Shown: positions 42,814-52,565 of the stretch, one piece after another
Layout of the letters: every line of letters starts with the position of its first letter
How positions within the stretch are numbered: the stretch's first letter is position 1
From: Paenalicyclobacillus mengziensis
GTDB lineage: Bacteria; Bacillota; Bacilli; Alicyclobacillales; Alicyclobacillaceae
NCBI RefSeq assembly: GCF_017298635.1
Contig: NZ_CP071182.1
Coordinates: 2,418,001 to 2,482,000, forward strand
Reading direction: 5' to 3'
DNA: 64,000 nucleotides
Notes under the pieces: generated by a model
What the model was told of the DNA's origin: nothing
Database searches by the model: none
The model's input: only the letters and a program-made list of their open reading frames with translations
Position numbers and translations under genes: made by a program

Positions 42814-44008
42814 CCCGACCCCGTCTGCTGCTTCGACGACGGAAGTATGGCAAAACCTTCGTGAAGCAGCAGACGAAGACAGTTTACTCAGCTTTCGAGA
42901 ATATATGGATCTCGCGTTATACGGACCAGGGGGTTACTATCAGCGCCTTGTCAGGCTCGGAGGAGCCGGTGGCGATTTTTACACAGCTGCACAGTTTCCA
43001 CTCTTTGGTCTGACGCTCGGACGCTACATATACCAGCAGTGGCAGCAACGAGAGAAGCAGGGAATGCTGCGTATTGTCGAACTTGGGCCTGGGCAGGGTG
43101 AACTGGCGTACTGGATATGTACATATCTCGTGTCAGTCCTGGAAAAGCACAGGAGTGCGGGACCGGTACCGCTGGAGTACCGGTTTGTTGAACCATCCGA
43201 TTACCTTCGGCAGGTGCAACAGGAGCGTGTGGCGCCGTTTTTCGAGCGCATCGCGTTTCAATGGAAGGCACCATCAGACATCCAATCTGGCATCCAACTG
43301 CCAAAGGGTGATGTCGCAGCGTACGTTTTTGTCATCGCGAATGAACTGCTGGACGCTCTGCCTGTGGAGCGTGTTCGCCGCGGTCTGCAGGGATTTGAAC
43401 GAGGATTTGTGCGCATCGTGCAGCAGGGAGATGTCGAGGAGCCGCTAGAAGAGGTGTTTCTCCCAGCTAGCGACGGCCTCTCGCGGCTGGCACGGAAGTA
43501 CACACCAGTCCCGCCCGGGCATGTCGCCGAAGTATGTTTAGACTATGAGAAGGTGTTTGCCGCGTGCTCCGGTCTGGCTCGTGAAGTGGACGGTGTCTTC
43601 TTTGACTATGGCACATTTGCAGACGAGTGGCGACAGGGTATTCGTCCACAAGGTACGCTTCGTGCCTTTCACAAACACACCCTGGTTGATGCACTTGCGA
43701 GACCAGGTGAGGTAGACATCACGACTGACGTCAATTGGGACCTCGCTCGCGACGCAGCCATCTCAGCCGGGCTCCTGGTTAAGGACATTCGGAAACAGGG
43801 GTCTTTCCTCATGCAAAATGGAATCATGGACGTTGCCATGGAGATAACAAATGGCGATTCTCCCCTGTCAGATGTATTCAAGCCGCAAGCGGGTCCGCTA
43901 TCGATAACTGCCGCCCTCAAGCAGCTTGTCTTGCCAGGAGGAATGGGCGAGCGGTTCTCGGCCTTTGTCTTCACCAAACGGGGAGGGAGCGGCGAACAAG
44001 GGTGTTAA
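42791..44008 (+). CDS. MidA/NDUFAF7-family SAM-dependent methyltransferase
   Basis: A 405-residue class I methyltransferase of the COG1565 family, whose mitochondrial member methylates a complex I subunit. Conserved: [16 protein letters not shown] near the start, [12 protein letters not shown], the SAM motif [11 protein letters not shown], and [12 protein letters not shown]. The ATG at 42791 lies inside clpP (23-nt overlap) without a strong ribosome site; translation is likely coupled to clpP. The bacterial substrate is unknown. Confidence 0.85.
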   Translation: MISSFENNPTPSAASTTEVWQNLREAADEDSLLSFREYMDLALYGPGGYYQRLVRLGGAGGDFYTAAQFPLFGLTLGRYIYQQWQQREKQGMLRIVELGPGQGELAYWICTYLVSVLEKHRSAGPVPLEYRFVEPSDYLRQVQQERVAPFFERIAFQWKAPSDIQSGIQLPKGDVAAYVFVIANELLDALPVERVRRGLQGFERGFVRIVQQGDVEEPLEEVFLPASDGLSRLARKYTPVPPGHVAEVCLDYEKVFAACSGLAREVDGVFFDYGTFADEWRQGIRPQGTLRAFHKHTLVDALARPGEVDITTDVNWDLARDAAISAGLLVKDIRKQGSFLMQNGIMDVAMEITNGDSPLSDVFKPQAGPLSITAALKQLVLPGGMGERFSAFVFTKRGGSGEQGC

Positions 44009-44091
44009 GAAAACTTGCCATTGCATGTTTGATTGCAGGCGTCATCTTCTTAATGTTAGGTTTAGGCTTTATGTCGCATACTCGTATATAA
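44002..44091 (+). CDS. Single-span membrane peptide (29 aa)
   Basis: GTG 44002 overlaps the end of the methyltransferase gene. Reads [20 protein letters not shown] and ends SHTRI, one membrane segment with a basic start. A terminator follows nine bases later. No close ribosome site is seen (GGGAGGG is 14 bases away), so this is tentative. Confidence 0.42.
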   Translation: MLRKLAIACLIAGVIFLMLGLGFMSHTRI

Positions 44092-44099
44092 ACCCCTCC

Positions 44100-44144
44100 A
44101 GACTGCCTCAAGTTTCCGATAGCGAGACTGAGGCAGTCTTTTTT
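44100..44144 (+). terminator. Terminator of the clpP-methyltransferase unit
   Basis: AGACTGCCTCA/TGAGGCAGTCT, an 11-bp stem followed by T-run at 44138-44144. Confidence 0.9.
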
Positions 44145-44296
44145 GCTTTAATGTGACATACTAATTAACGGAAAAAGGCTTATTTGGTATGGATCATTGA
44201 AAACAAATTATGTTATATATAAAGTGTGCAACATAGAACGTCATACAATCATTCCGGACACGATAAGCAGAGGACAGAAAAGGGGCGTTCAAACGG

Positions 44297-45415
44297 ATGT
44301 CAGTCAGAGTCGCTATCAACGGGTTCGGCCGAATTGGCCGTATGGTTTTTCGACGTGCGATGGAAGTGGGCGATATTGACATTGTGGCTGTCAATGGAAC
44401 TGCAGACGTCGACACCTGTGTACATCTGCTGAAATATGATTCCATTCACGGACCTTGGCGTGTTCCGATTGTCTCACATGAAGATGGGATTGAAGTGGCA
44501 GGCCACTTTACGAGGTATTTCTCCACACGGAACCCGGAGATGCTGCCGTGGGGTAATTTGGATATTGATGTGGTGATAGAAGCCACGGGAATGTTTCGTA
44601 CGCGAGACACCATGGAGGTGCACTTGCGCCAGGGTGCAAAGAGGGTCATTCTCACGGCTCCGGCAAAAAGTCCTGGTGACGCCGATCTGACAATGGTCCT
44701 TGGTGTGAATGAAGACGCCTACAACCCCAACGAGCATTACCTTGTCTCGGCAGCTTCCTGCACAACAAACTGCCTTGCACCAGTGGTGAAGGTTTTGCAT
44801 GATAATTTTGGCATCCATCATGGTATGGTGACCACTGTGCACTCATTTACGAACGATCAAAACAGCCTCGATAACCCGCACAAGGACCTCCGCCGTGCGA
44901 GGGCGTGCACTGAATCTTTGATTCCGACCAGCACTGGTGCTGCGAAGGCAATTGGGCTTGTGCTGCCGGAACTTTCCGGCCGGTTAAACGGGGTGTCCGT
45001 CCGTGTCCCAACGCCGAATGTGTCCCTCATCGACCTAGTCGCTGAGTTGGCACAACCGGTGTCTGTTGAGATGGTCAACCTAGCCCTTCAGGATGCAGCA
45101 AACGGAGTTCTTTCCGGTGTGCTCGGTTACACCGAGGAGCCGCTGGTATCTGTCGATTTCTACGGGGACAGCCGGTCGGCTGTTGTCGACGGATTGTCGA
45201 CGATGGTCATCGCGGATCGGACGGTGAAAGTGCTGGCTTGGTACGACAACGAGTGGGGATACTCATGCCGGGTCGTTGACCTCGCCCGCCACATGGGGAG
45301 AAGCGCCGCAGATGTCGGCGCAACTTCCTATGATTCGTACCTCACCATCCGTGAGCTGGACGCAGAGCCCGAGTCCACAAATTCTTTTTTGCGACGCGTT
45401 CAGTCTCTCGCCTAA
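44297..45415 (+). CDS. gapB: Glyceraldehyde-3-phosphate dehydrogenase, GapB type
   Basis: A phosphorylating GAPDH with Cys in SCTTNCLAP and the barrel motifs TTVHSFTNDQNSLDNPHKDL and WYDNEWGYSCRVVDL. The coenzyme loop reads VAVNGTADVDT: the Asp that favours NAD in glycolytic enzymes is Gly34, and the segment DNPHKDLRRARA is typical of GapB, so an NADP-using gluconeogenic role is inferred. 372 residues, about 30 longer than usual because of a C-terminal tail. Single gene between two terminators. Confidence 0.85.
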   Translation: MSVRVAINGFGRIGRMVFRRAMEVGDIDIVAVNGTADVDTCVHLLKYDSIHGPWRVPIVSHEDGIEVAGHFTRYFSTRNPEMLPWGNLDIDVVIEATGMFRTRDTMEVHLRQGAKRVILTAPAKSPGDADLTMVLGVNEDAYNPNEHYLVSAASCTTNCLAPVVKVLHDNFGIHHGMVTTVHSFTNDQNSLDNPHKDLRRARACTESLIPTSTGAAKAIGLVLPELSGRLNGVSVRVPTPNVSLIDLVAELAQPVSVEMVNLALQDAANGVLSGVLGYTEEPLVSVDFYGDSRSAVVDGLSTMVIADRTVKVLAWYDNEWGYSCRVVDLARHMGRSAADVGATSYDSYLTIRELDAEPESTNSFLRRVQSLA

Positions 45416-45454
45416 TCGCTGGTTATTTCTGCTTCTGTTGCAATGTCCACCATC

Positions 45455-45495
45455 GGGTGTCGAAGGTTCCGCAGGGAACCCATCGACACCCTTTT
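45455..45495 (+). terminator. Terminator of gapB
   Basis: GGGTGTCGA pairs with TCGACACCC around an inner GGTTCC/GGAACC stem; TTTT follows. Confidence 0.85.
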
Positions 45496-45706
45496 CATGT
45501 GGGCGCGAATGTCTCTCCTAATAATGTCTCTCCTAATATGGTTACTATGCAATGTTTTGTCATTCGAGTAGGTTGGAAGTACAACAAGACGTGCATTTTT
45601 TGCTTGGTTTTTGTACGCTTAGGAACGAAAATACGATGACACCTCAACGACCCTGTCAAAGTGAAATCAAAGTTTGACACCACTCCGTGGAAAAGGAGCC
45701 AAAGCC

Positions 45707-46861
45707 GTGGAAATTTATCTGGATAACGCCGCGACAACACCTGTGTTGCCAGAGGTGCGACAAGCACTCATTGAGATATTGGACATCTACGGGAATCCAT
45801 CCTCATTGCACGAACACGGCGCCAAGGCGCAACGCGTGCTCGACCAAGCAAGAACTCTGGTGCAGCGCGGACTTGGCGTGAAGACAGGCAAAATCGTCTT
45901 TACAGGTGGTGGCACTGAAGCCAACAACACGGCCATCTTTGGGACGGTGGCAAGGCATGGACGAAGAGGTCGTCACCTCGTCACAACCGCGATTGAACAC
46001 CCGTCTGTACTCGAGGCCTTTCGGGTGCTTGAACGACAAGGGTGGAGTGTCACATACGTCTCACCACAGTCGGATGGGTTTGTTGAGTCATCTGACATCC
46101 TCAGTGCGGTTACGGCTGACACTGTGCTCGTTAGCATGATGCACGTGAATAATGAGACCGGAGCGATTCTTCCCATCGAGGAGGTTGCAGAGGGACTGAA
46201 GGTCTTTCCGAAGGCGTTGCTGCATGTAGACGGGATTCAAGGCTTCGGAAAAGTGAAAACCAATCTTCAGTCTCATAACATCCACATGTATTCCGTATCC
46301 GGACATAAACTGGGTGCTCCAAAAGGCATCGGTGCGCTCTATGTCCGGGCGGGGCTCGATATCGATCCGCTTTTGTACGGCGGTGGTCAGGAGTTCGGTC
46401 TCCGTTCCGGAACTGAAAACATTCCCGGCATTCATGCATTCGCAGTTGCAGCAAAGCTCGCTTGCGATGTGCAGACCGAGCAAGAAACACGCGCGTCAAA
46501 CTTGCGAGTCCTGCTGCGCGACCGCTTGCAGGCTCATCCAAGGTGCATTGTTCACGAGCCAAGGCGGGTTTCTCCGTATATCCTAAGTGTCGCTTTTCCC
46601 GGCTTGAAGGGAGAAGTCCTCGTACATGCTCTCGAGATGGAGGGTCTGTATGTGTCTACCGGATCGGCCTGTTCAACCAAAGGTGGGCGGGTTGCTGCGA
46701 GCCATGTGCTCAAAGCGATGAACTTACCCGATGACGAAATCACCGGCACCTTGCGTGTGTCTCTGGCGCGCTGGACAACGGAATCAGAAGTGCTGGACGC
46801 TGCTTGTGCCATATTGAAACAGGTCGACTGGCTATATGAAGTAGGAGGCATTCATCGATGA
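45707..46861 (+). CDS. Cysteine desulfurase (NifZ/IscS-like)
   Basis: PLP enzyme that takes sulfur from cysteine as a persulfide. It begins VEIYLDNAATTPVLPEV, has GGTEANNTA, the PLP lysine in SVSGHKLGAPKG and the active loop GSACSTKGG. 384 residues from GTG 45707, nine bases after AAGGAG; the extra residues upstream (to 45674) include the ribosome site. It overlaps thiI in ATGA. In B. subtilis NifZ donates sulfur to ThiI, so the same pairing is inferred. Confidence 0.9.
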   Translation: MEIYLDNAATTPVLPEVRQALIEILDIYGNPSSLHEHGAKAQRVLDQARTLVQRGLGVKTGKIVFTGGGTEANNTAIFGTVARHGRRGRHLVTTAIEHPSVLEAFRVLERQGWSVTYVSPQSDGFVESSDILSAVTADTVLVSMMHVNNETGAILPIEEVAEGLKVFPKALLHVDGIQGFGKVKTNLQSHNIHMYSVSGHKLGAPKGIGALYVRAGLDIDPLLYGGGQEFGLRSGTENIPGIHAFAVAAKLACDVQTEQETRASNLRVLLRDRLQAHPRCIVHEPRRVSPYILSVAFPGLKGEVLVHALEMEGLYVSTGSACSTKGGRVAASHVLKAMNLPDDEITGTLRVSLARWTTESEVLDAACAILKQVDWLYEVGGIHR

Positions 46862-48060
46862 TTGAACAGATGATTATTCGGTACGGTGAAATCAGTTTAA
46901 AAGGAAAGAACCGCTCCGAGTTCGAACAGCGGCTTCTGAACAACTTGAGGCGGGCTGTGGCGGACATGCCGAGTGTCCGTTTGCACAAAGCCGGGGGGCG
47001 AATCTTAGCAGATGTCGGAGGGGCGGACCTGGAAGTCGTGGAGCGCAGACTCGCGAGTGTGTTTGGGGTGGTGTCACTGAGCCCAGTCGAGGTCTGCCCG
47101 CTGACCCTCGAGGACATGGCTTTGGCTGCAGTCAGTATCCTCAATTCTGAGCACGAGGGCCGCAAGGCTACCTTTAAAATTGAAGTGAAACGCACGAATA
47201 AGCGTTTTCCACTCAACTCCCTGGAAGTGGCCGCTGAGGTTGGCGGAAGAGTACTGGATGCACTCGACAACCTGACTGTGGACGTACACCACCCAGACAG
47301 CACAATCTTCGTAGAAGTCCGCGATGATGGCGGCTATGTGTACGGTACAAAGTTGCCGGCGGTGGGTGGGTTGCCAGTCGGCTCAGCAGGGCGTGTCGGA
47401 CTCCTGCTGTCGGGTGGCATCGACAGTCCGGTTGCAGGTTGGTTGAGTTTGAAGCGGGGCGTGGAACTCGAAGCCATCCACTTTCATAGTTTTCCGTTCA
47501 CGAGCCAAAGGGCACTTGACAAGGTGGAAACGCTGGCGCAAATTCTTGCCAACTGGGCAGGACGCGTCCGCCTTCACACGGTTTACTTTACGGACGTACA
47601 GACAGAGATTCGCAAGCACTGCCCGGAGTCTCTTGGCATCACCATTATGCGCCGAATGATGGTACGGATTGCGGAACAGATTGCCCGTGAACGCAAGCTG
47701 CTTTCTCTCGTGACGGGTGAGAGTTTAGGACAAGTAGCCAGCCAGACACTCGAGAGTATTCGTACCATCAACGCGGTAACGAACCTCCCCATCCTGCGTC
47801 CGCTGATTACGGAAGACAAAGTTGACATCATGAAGAGAGCACGACAAATCGGAACCTACGAGACATCCATTTTGCCGTATGAGGACTGCTGCACCATCTT
47901 TGTTCCAAAGAGCCCGCGGACACGCCCCAGGGTAGAAGAAGCGGAAGAGGCTGAGGCAAATCTTGACGTCCCAAATTTGGTCAAGGAAGCGGTACGACGG
48001 ACAACGCAAAAAACCTTTGTTGCGGAGGAATTCGTGGAATCTGTGCTGCCGATGGTTTGA
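46858..48060 (+). CDS. thiI: tRNA 4-thiouridine synthase ThiI
   Basis: Adenylates U8 of tRNA and inserts sulfur, and may also serve thiamine thiazole synthesis. N-terminal ferredoxin-like/THUMP region (IRYGEISLKGKNRSEFEQ), then the PP-loop LLLSGGIDSPVAGWLS and TGESLGQVASQTL. 400 residues: no rhodanese domain, the short Bacillus form. ATG overlaps the desulfurase stop by four bases. Confidence 0.95.
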   Translation: MIEQMIIRYGEISLKGKNRSEFEQRLLNNLRRAVADMPSVRLHKAGGRILADVGGADLEVVERRLASVFGVVSLSPVEVCPLTLEDMALAAVSILNSEHEGRKATFKIEVKRTNKRFPLNSLEVAAEVGGRVLDALDNLTVDVHHPDSTIFVEVRDDGGYVYGTKLPAVGGLPVGSAGRVGLLLSGGIDSPVAGWLSLKRGVELEAIHFHSFPFTSQRALDKVETLAQILANWAGRVRLHTVYFTDVQTEIRKHCPESLGITIMRRMMVRIAEQIARERKLLSLVTGESLGQVASQTLESIRTINAVTNLPILRPLITEDKVDIMKRARQIGTYETSILPYEDCCTIFVPKSPRTRPRVEEAEEAEANLDVPNLVKEAVRRTTQKTFVAEEFVESVLPMV

Positions 48061-48103
48061 TTCACCCATCCTCTGCGCAACCTATTGTCGGAGGGTGGTC
48101 GAG

Positions 48104-48352
48104 ATGAGAACAATCCGCCTGGTTTACCGGGTGATTCGCCTGTTTTTAACGATATACGGGGCTTGGAACGCACTCGCCAAGAGCCGCTCTTTTGCTGTGG
48201 TGATGGCACTGATTCGCATCTTGCGAAGACGGCGTGTACGCAGCGTCAAGCGAGCAGCAGCACTGACGTTCGTGGACGGCAGTGAACCGGCAATCTACCG
48301 GCGTGAGGGGTGGCGGCGCATCACGTTGCAAAAATCGCGTCGGCAATCCTGA
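48104..48352 (+). CDS. Small basic hypothetical protein (82 aa)
   Basis: ATG 48104 follows GGAGGGTGG. The protein starts MRTIRLVYRVIRLFLTIYG, has a hydrophobic patch, and is very rich in Arg (RRRRVRSVKR). It lies 43 bp after thiI on the same strand. A membrane-peripheral basic protein is possible; no family recognised. Confidence 0.5.
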   Translation: MRTIRLVYRVIRLFLTIYGAWNALAKSRSFAVVMALIRILRRRRVRSVKRAAALTFVDGSEPAIYRREGWRRITLQKSRRQS

Positions 48353-48504
48353 ACGTCTGCGTTGTTGGTCATCGTCGTCGGAAGTTGTTCTCCTGCATTT
48401 GGAAAAACAATCTGTGTCCTGTGTTTAAAGACTCGTGATTTCGGAAATGATGATTAATAGTTTTCGAAAACAGAGACAGGATTGCAAATGCAGGAGGACT
48501 CTAT

Positions 48505-49149
48505 ATGTCACAAACTCTAAGAACCATGAGACAGGATGCCTGGACAACGGAGGATGACTCCGCGCTGGCAGAGGTTGTGCTCAAGCACATCCGGGATGGG
48601 AGCACCCAGTTGGCAGGCTTCAATGAGGCAAGCCGACGTCTCGGTAGGACTGCCGCGGCTTGTGGATTTCGCTGGAACGCTTGTGTACGCAAGCAATACA
48701 GAAAACAGATAGAACTGGCTAAGGAAGACCGGAAAGAAAAGAAGTCGCAGAAGATCCAGGCGCAACTCGAGGGCGGAGATTATGATCATCCAACGGCCAC
48801 ACTGATGAGTTGGGCTCAGGTGCTGCGCTTTCTTCGTCAGGAGAAGAACACTGCCCAACAGTGGGCTTCAAGGTGGCGCGCTGCACAGCGTGAGAGCAAC
48901 GAATGGAAGGCCAAACACGAAAGCTTGAGCAGAGAAGCGTCTCAGATGCGCGAAGAGTTGCAGCGTTTGCGGCGTGATTACGAGACAATGGCTGCAGATC
49001 ACCGAGCGTTGGTGGATATTGTAGAGCGGGCCCGAAAAGCAGCGTTTCTCGACGGAGATGACGTGTCAGCCGGTTTTATTTACCGAATTGATGAATACGG
49101 CAATTTGGAGCGCGTCAATCCGGACGACCATCATCAACAGGCGAAATAA
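48505..49149 (+). CDS. rsfA: RsfA family sporulation transcription factor
   Basis: A Myb/SANT-like DNA-binding domain at 9-65 ([18 protein letters not shown] to [13 protein letters not shown]) followed by a Lys-rich linker, a coiled coil (about 115-170) and a C-terminal tail. In B. subtilis RsfA is made in the prespore under sigma-F and tunes sigma-F genes. 214 residues, normal. ATG follows GCAGGAGG. No sigma-F promoter was recognised with confidence. Confidence 0.88.
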   Translation: MSQTLRTMRQDAWTTEDDSALAEVVLKHIRDGSTQLAGFNEASRRLGRTAAACGFRWNACVRKQYRKQIELAKEDRKEKKSQKIQAQLEGGDYDHPTATLMSWAQVLRFLRQEKNTAQQWASRWRAAQRESNEWKAKHESLSREASQMREELQRLRRDYETMAADHRALVDIVERARKAAFLDGDDVSAGFIYRIDEYGNLERVNPDDHHQQAK

Positions 49150-49238
49150 CGGTTAACGGTTGAACATTCGTCCGTTGTTCGATGTGTTCGTTTCTCGATA
49201 TTTGATGTGCGTTTATCAAAAAACACATTCCAAATTTG

Positions 49239-49276
49239 CAAAATAGGCCTCTGAGAGAACTCTCGGGCCTATTTTG
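49239..49276. terminator. Bidirectional terminator between rsfA and the trans-sulfuration gene
   Basis: CAAAATAGGCC pairs with GGCCTATTTTG, with an inner GAGAG/CTCTC stem; A and T runs in the arms allow action on both strands. Confidence 0.85.
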
Positions 49277-49279
49277 TAC

Positions 49280-50473
49280 TTACTGAGATGCGGCAGCCGC
49301 CGCGAGCCCTTGCGACACATGGTGCCAAATCTGTTCAAACGGCTCGATACCGACGGACAGGCGAATGACACCGTCCCTGATGCCAAGTCGCGCTCGCTCT
49401 TCGCTTGCAAAGGCCCGGTGCGATGTTAGGGCAGGGTGTGAAATCGTTGTCTTGACGCCGCCAAGTGAAGGGGCAAACAAAATGTCACCGCAAGCACGAA
49501 CAAAGGCATTGGCGGCAACTTCACCACCCCTGAGCTCGAAGGAGACCATCGCACCAAAGCCGTTTTTCAGGATCCGCTTGGCAATGCCGTGCGTTTCGTG
49601 CGTATCGAGTCCCGGATAATAGACTTTTTCAATCACCAGGTGGTCACAGAGCGCTGTAGCTACTTGGTACGCATTGTCAAATTGCTTTCGGACTCGGATC
49701 TCGAATGTCTGCAGGCCTCGTTCGGTCATCCACGCATCATAGGGCGACAGAACTCCCCCAAAGGTTTCAGCAAATCGACGGACCCGGTCGACAATGGTTT
49801 TGCTGCCACTGGCGACTCCGCCAATGACATCACTGTGTCCGTTCAGATATTTTGTCAGGCTGTGCACCACAAGTGTACTGCCGTACACGCTCGGTGTAGT
49901 CAGTGCGGGAGTGGCGAAGGTGTTGTCGACGACGAGATAGAGTCTGTTCTCCTGTGCAAATCTGCCGAGTCCCTCGAGGTCAGTGACCTGAAGCAGCGGA
50001 TTGGCGATGGTCTCTGCGTAAATCATTCGTACAGCACTGGTCATGGCTTTTGCCAGGGCTCTTTGGTTGTTGACGTCAACGTATGTGATGTCGATACCCC
50101 AAGGCCGGAGCACCTGCTCAAAAAAGGCATAGGTACCCCCATACAGGACTTCCGTTGCGAGTACAGCGTCACCTGGTTGCAAGAGTGCGAAACACCCCTG
50201 TGCAATTGCAGCCATTCCGGATGCCGCGAGTACCGATGCCTCGGTGCCTTCGAGGGTAGAAATGATGGCTTCGACCTGACGTGTGTTGGGGTTCCCATTT
50301 CTCCGGTAGAGATACGAAGAGCTTGAGTCAGCGTAGTAGTTCCGCACATCATCAAGTGTGGGAAACGTGTAGACGGACGTCGTATACAGAGGTGTTGTCT
50401 CAGGTCGTATGGACACTGGCTTTGGCGTGTCGTTGTCCTTGCGATTTTGGTTGATGTTCGTTGATTCTGACAT
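49280..50473 (-). CDS. Trans-sulfuration PLP enzyme (cystathionine synthase/lyase family)
   Basis: A 397-residue Cys/Met-metabolism PLP enzyme: YLYRRNGNPNTRQVE, ASGMAAIAQG, ETIANPLLQV, the PLP lysine in HSLTKYLNGHSDVIGG and the C-terminal RLSVGIEP. The family holds cystathionine gamma-synthase, gamma- and beta-lyases, homocysteine synthase and methionine gamma-lyase; sequence inspection does not separate these. It is a single minus-strand gene convergent with rsfA. Confidence 0.88.
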   Translation of the reverse strand: MSESTNINQNRKDNDTPKPVSIRPETTPLYTTSVYTFPTLDDVRNYYADSSSSYLYRRNGNPNTRQVEAIISTLEGTEASVLAASGMAAIAQGCFALLQPGDAVLATEVLYGGTYAFFEQVLRPWGIDITYVDVNNQRALAKAMTSAVRMIYAETIANPLLQVTDLEGLGRFAQENRLYLVVDNTFATPALTTPSVYGSTLVVHSLTKYLNGHSDVIGGVASGSKTIVDRVRRFAETFGGVLSPYDAWMTERGLQTFEIRVRKQFDNAYQVATALCDHLVIEKVYYPGLDTHETHGIAKRILKNGFGAMVSFELRGGEVAANAFVRACGDILFAPSLGGVKTTISHPALTSHRAFASEERARLGIRDGVIRLSVGIEPFEQIWHHVSQGLAAAAASQ

Positions 50474-50532
50474 CCTTCGTATCAGTCCCCTTGGGTCTCA
50501 TGTAAGGACATCCTATCACGCTGCACAACAGA

Positions 50533-50578
50533 TTTGAACTCCGATATTGCACGAGTTTGAACTCCGATATTGCACGAG
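50533..50578. repeat. 23-bp perfect tandem duplication
   Basis: Positions 50533-50555 and 50556-50578 are identical (TTTGAACTCCGATATTGCAC plus GAG). It lies in the divergent promoter region of the trans-sulfuration and Ger(x)C genes, so it may double an operator. Confidence 0.9.
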
Positions 50579-50651
50579 GACAGCTGCATCTGCATTTGCT
50601 TTGAAAAACTCGGAAAGACTACATCCGACTGTGCTCAGGAGGATTGGTTTC

Positions 50652-51893
50652 ATGCGCATCTCGAGATGGCTCCTGTGTCTATGGATTGGACTCATACCCT
50701 TTTTGCTGTCCGGATGCTACGACAGGAAGGAACTGGAGCAACAAGCTTTCGTGACGGTTCTAGGCATAGACCAGGGGCCGGCTGGAAGTATTGACTGTAC
50801 ATTTGAACTGGCCAGCCCGCAAAGTCCCGAAGGGGGTTCTCCGAGTTCTGCGACAAAATCACCAAATCGCGTGGTTGTACGGGCGCACAGCTTAGCTGAG
50901 GCTTTGACGGTCGCCAACGCCAGTGTTGAGCGAAGCCTGTCTTTTACTCACTTGACGATGGTTATTTTCGGGCAACCACTGGCAGAGAACGGACTCGGTG
51001 ATCTCCTGCAGTCATTGATTCGCTTTCGGGAGTTCCGCGGAACAATTTTGCTTGCGCTCGCGAAGGGTAGCGCTCAGGACGTGATACAATCCTTTACACC
51101 GATGCTGGAGAAGTCACCGTCCCGCGCTGCCGAAAGCGTGGCGTTGGTTGGACAGGAACGGGGAATTATCCCTGTTACCTACCTGCACGATTTCACCCGT
51201 GAACTGCAAACCAACAACGTGGATGGGTTGGTCCCGTTATTTGCCATCAATGAAGCGGTGAAGGCTGACCCAAAGGGGCAGTCCCGGATTTCCCCAAATG
51301 CACAACCTCAGTTGTCGGCTGGGTCGTTACCGAGAAGCGGCGGGAATCCTGTGGAGTGGACCGGAAGCGGAGTTTTTCGGGATGATAAGCTCGTCGATTT
51401 TCTCGACGGCGAACAGACACGCGACGTGGAGATGCTCCGCGGCAAAGTGCGAAGAACGCTGATTACCTTCCAGGACCCGCTCAACAAACAGGCTCACGTC
51501 GGACTTTCGCTGCATGCCGAAGACAAGCCTGTCTACCATGTGACTCTTGGCAAGCCGGTTCGTATCCAAATTACAGTGCCGCTTGAAGCGGACATCGAGA
51601 ACACGGAGTCAAGCGTGGATTATACCCAACCAAACATGCGCGCCAAACTGGAGCAATCCGTAAGCCAACAACTGAACGCTGAGCTAAAAACGGTGTTGAC
51701 GCATTTACTCGTTCAGGATTCGGTCGACCCCGTCCCCATTTCCGACCATATTCGGGGACAATTCGCGACACACCAGCAGTTTGAGACCTATCCCTGGATA
51801 GAGCGTGCGAAAGGGGCAGATATCCTCATCGACACCAAGCTTCATATTCGACGATTCGGCATTCAGACGATTCCACTCAAAACCATAAACTGA
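50652..51893 (+). CDS. Ger(x)C family germination lipoprotein, orphan
   Basis: A lipoprotein of the GerAC/GerBC/GerKC family, the C subunit of spore germinant receptors. Signal peptide MRISRWLLCLWIGLIPFLL with lipobox LSGC, then the family start YDRKELEQQAFVTVLGIDQ and the two family domains; LSFTHLTMVIFGQPLAE and GSGVFRDDKLVDFLDGEQT are typical. 413 residues from ATG 50652, nine bases after AGGAGGA. No A or B subunit gene is adjacent, which is unusual, since these are normally in ABC operons. Confidence 0.88.
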   Translation: MRISRWLLCLWIGLIPFLLSGCYDRKELEQQAFVTVLGIDQGPAGSIDCTFELASPQSPEGGSPSSATKSPNRVVVRAHSLAEALTVANASVERSLSFTHLTMVIFGQPLAENGLGDLLQSLIRFREFRGTILLALAKGSAQDVIQSFTPMLEKSPSRAAESVALVGQERGIIPVTYLHDFTRELQTNNVDGLVPLFAINEAVKADPKGQSRISPNAQPQLSAGSLPRSGGNPVEWTGSGVFRDDKLVDFLDGEQTRDVEMLRGKVRRTLITFQDPLNKQAHVGLSLHAEDKPVYHVTLGKPVRIQITVPLEADIENTESSVDYTQPNMRAKLEQSVSQQLNAELKTVLTHLLVQDSVDPVPISDHIRGQFATHQQFETYPWIERAKGADILIDTKLHIRRFGIQTIPLKTIN

Positions 51894-51921
51894 GCGACGC
51901 TACGAGACGCTTGTTGCAGTC

Positions 51922-52362
51922 TTACCAATATCCGGGTGGCGGTGGAGACGGACCCTTGAAAGGTTGGCCGAGTCCTGGAGGGTTCGGCCCTGGAGGGTTC
52001 AGTCCTGAAGAAGTATCGGATTCGGTCGACTGGATTTGTTTGTCATCCAGCAGTCCATTGATGGTTGGCCCAAGTGACTGAATCATGATGGTCCAGATTG
52101 GACTGTCTACAATTTTCGCGAGGGACTGCAGATTCACCGCGTTGTCCGTTTTTGCTATGTCCAGAAATGACTTTGAGATGGACACGGCGATACGCACATA
52201 CTCGTTTGGTGAAAGTCCGAGTTTCTTCGCTTCCTGCCTGATTTTGTATTGGAGCGATCTCGATAAAGAAACGCGCCTCTCCCTCGATTTCGCGTGTAAG
52301 GGGCGCCCTTGTCTGCGCTGCTGCTGTTGACTCCGGCGCTTCTTGGTCGATTGGGTTTGCAT
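51922..52362 (-). CDS. Basic protein with ribbon-helix-helix-like core and Pro-rich tail
   Basis: 146 residues from ATG 52362 (AGGAGG six bases before). A basic Arg/Gln-rich start, then RRVSLSRSLQYKIRQEAKKL followed by GLSPNEYVRIAVS, which looks like a ribbon-helix-helix or similar small DNA-binding fold, and a tail of Pro/Gly repeats ending PSPPPPGYW. Function unknown; DNA binding is a guess from pattern. Confidence 0.55.
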   Translation of the reverse strand: MQTQSTKKRRSQQQQRRQGRPLHAKSRERRVSLSRSLQYKIRQEAKKLGLSPNEYVRIAVSISKSFLDIAKTDNAVNLQSLAKIVDSPIWTIMIQSLGPTINGLLDDKQIQSTESDTSSGLNPPGPNPPGLGQPFKGPSPPPPGYW

Positions 52363-52392
52363 CGAACTCCTCCTTGACCGTGCATAACACAA

Positions 52393-52416
52393 GGACTCTG
52401 GGGGTTCCCAGAGTCC
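52393..52416 (-). terminator. Hairpin downstream of the FabG-like gene
   Basis: GGACTCTGGG/CCCAGAGTCC, 10 bp, four-base loop. The 52417-52565 stretch holds no gene. Confidence 0.65.
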
Positions 52417-52565
52417 GTTGTCATGCTTAAGCGCACGGCACTCTCATCATCATGAGATGCACAGACACCTGCATCGTTGTAGTGCAAATGCCCTGAAGTG
52501 TGGGAATCAGAGCGGGAGAATCTCACGGGTGGTGCCGCACTCGACGGTCCGATAGAGTCGACGGA

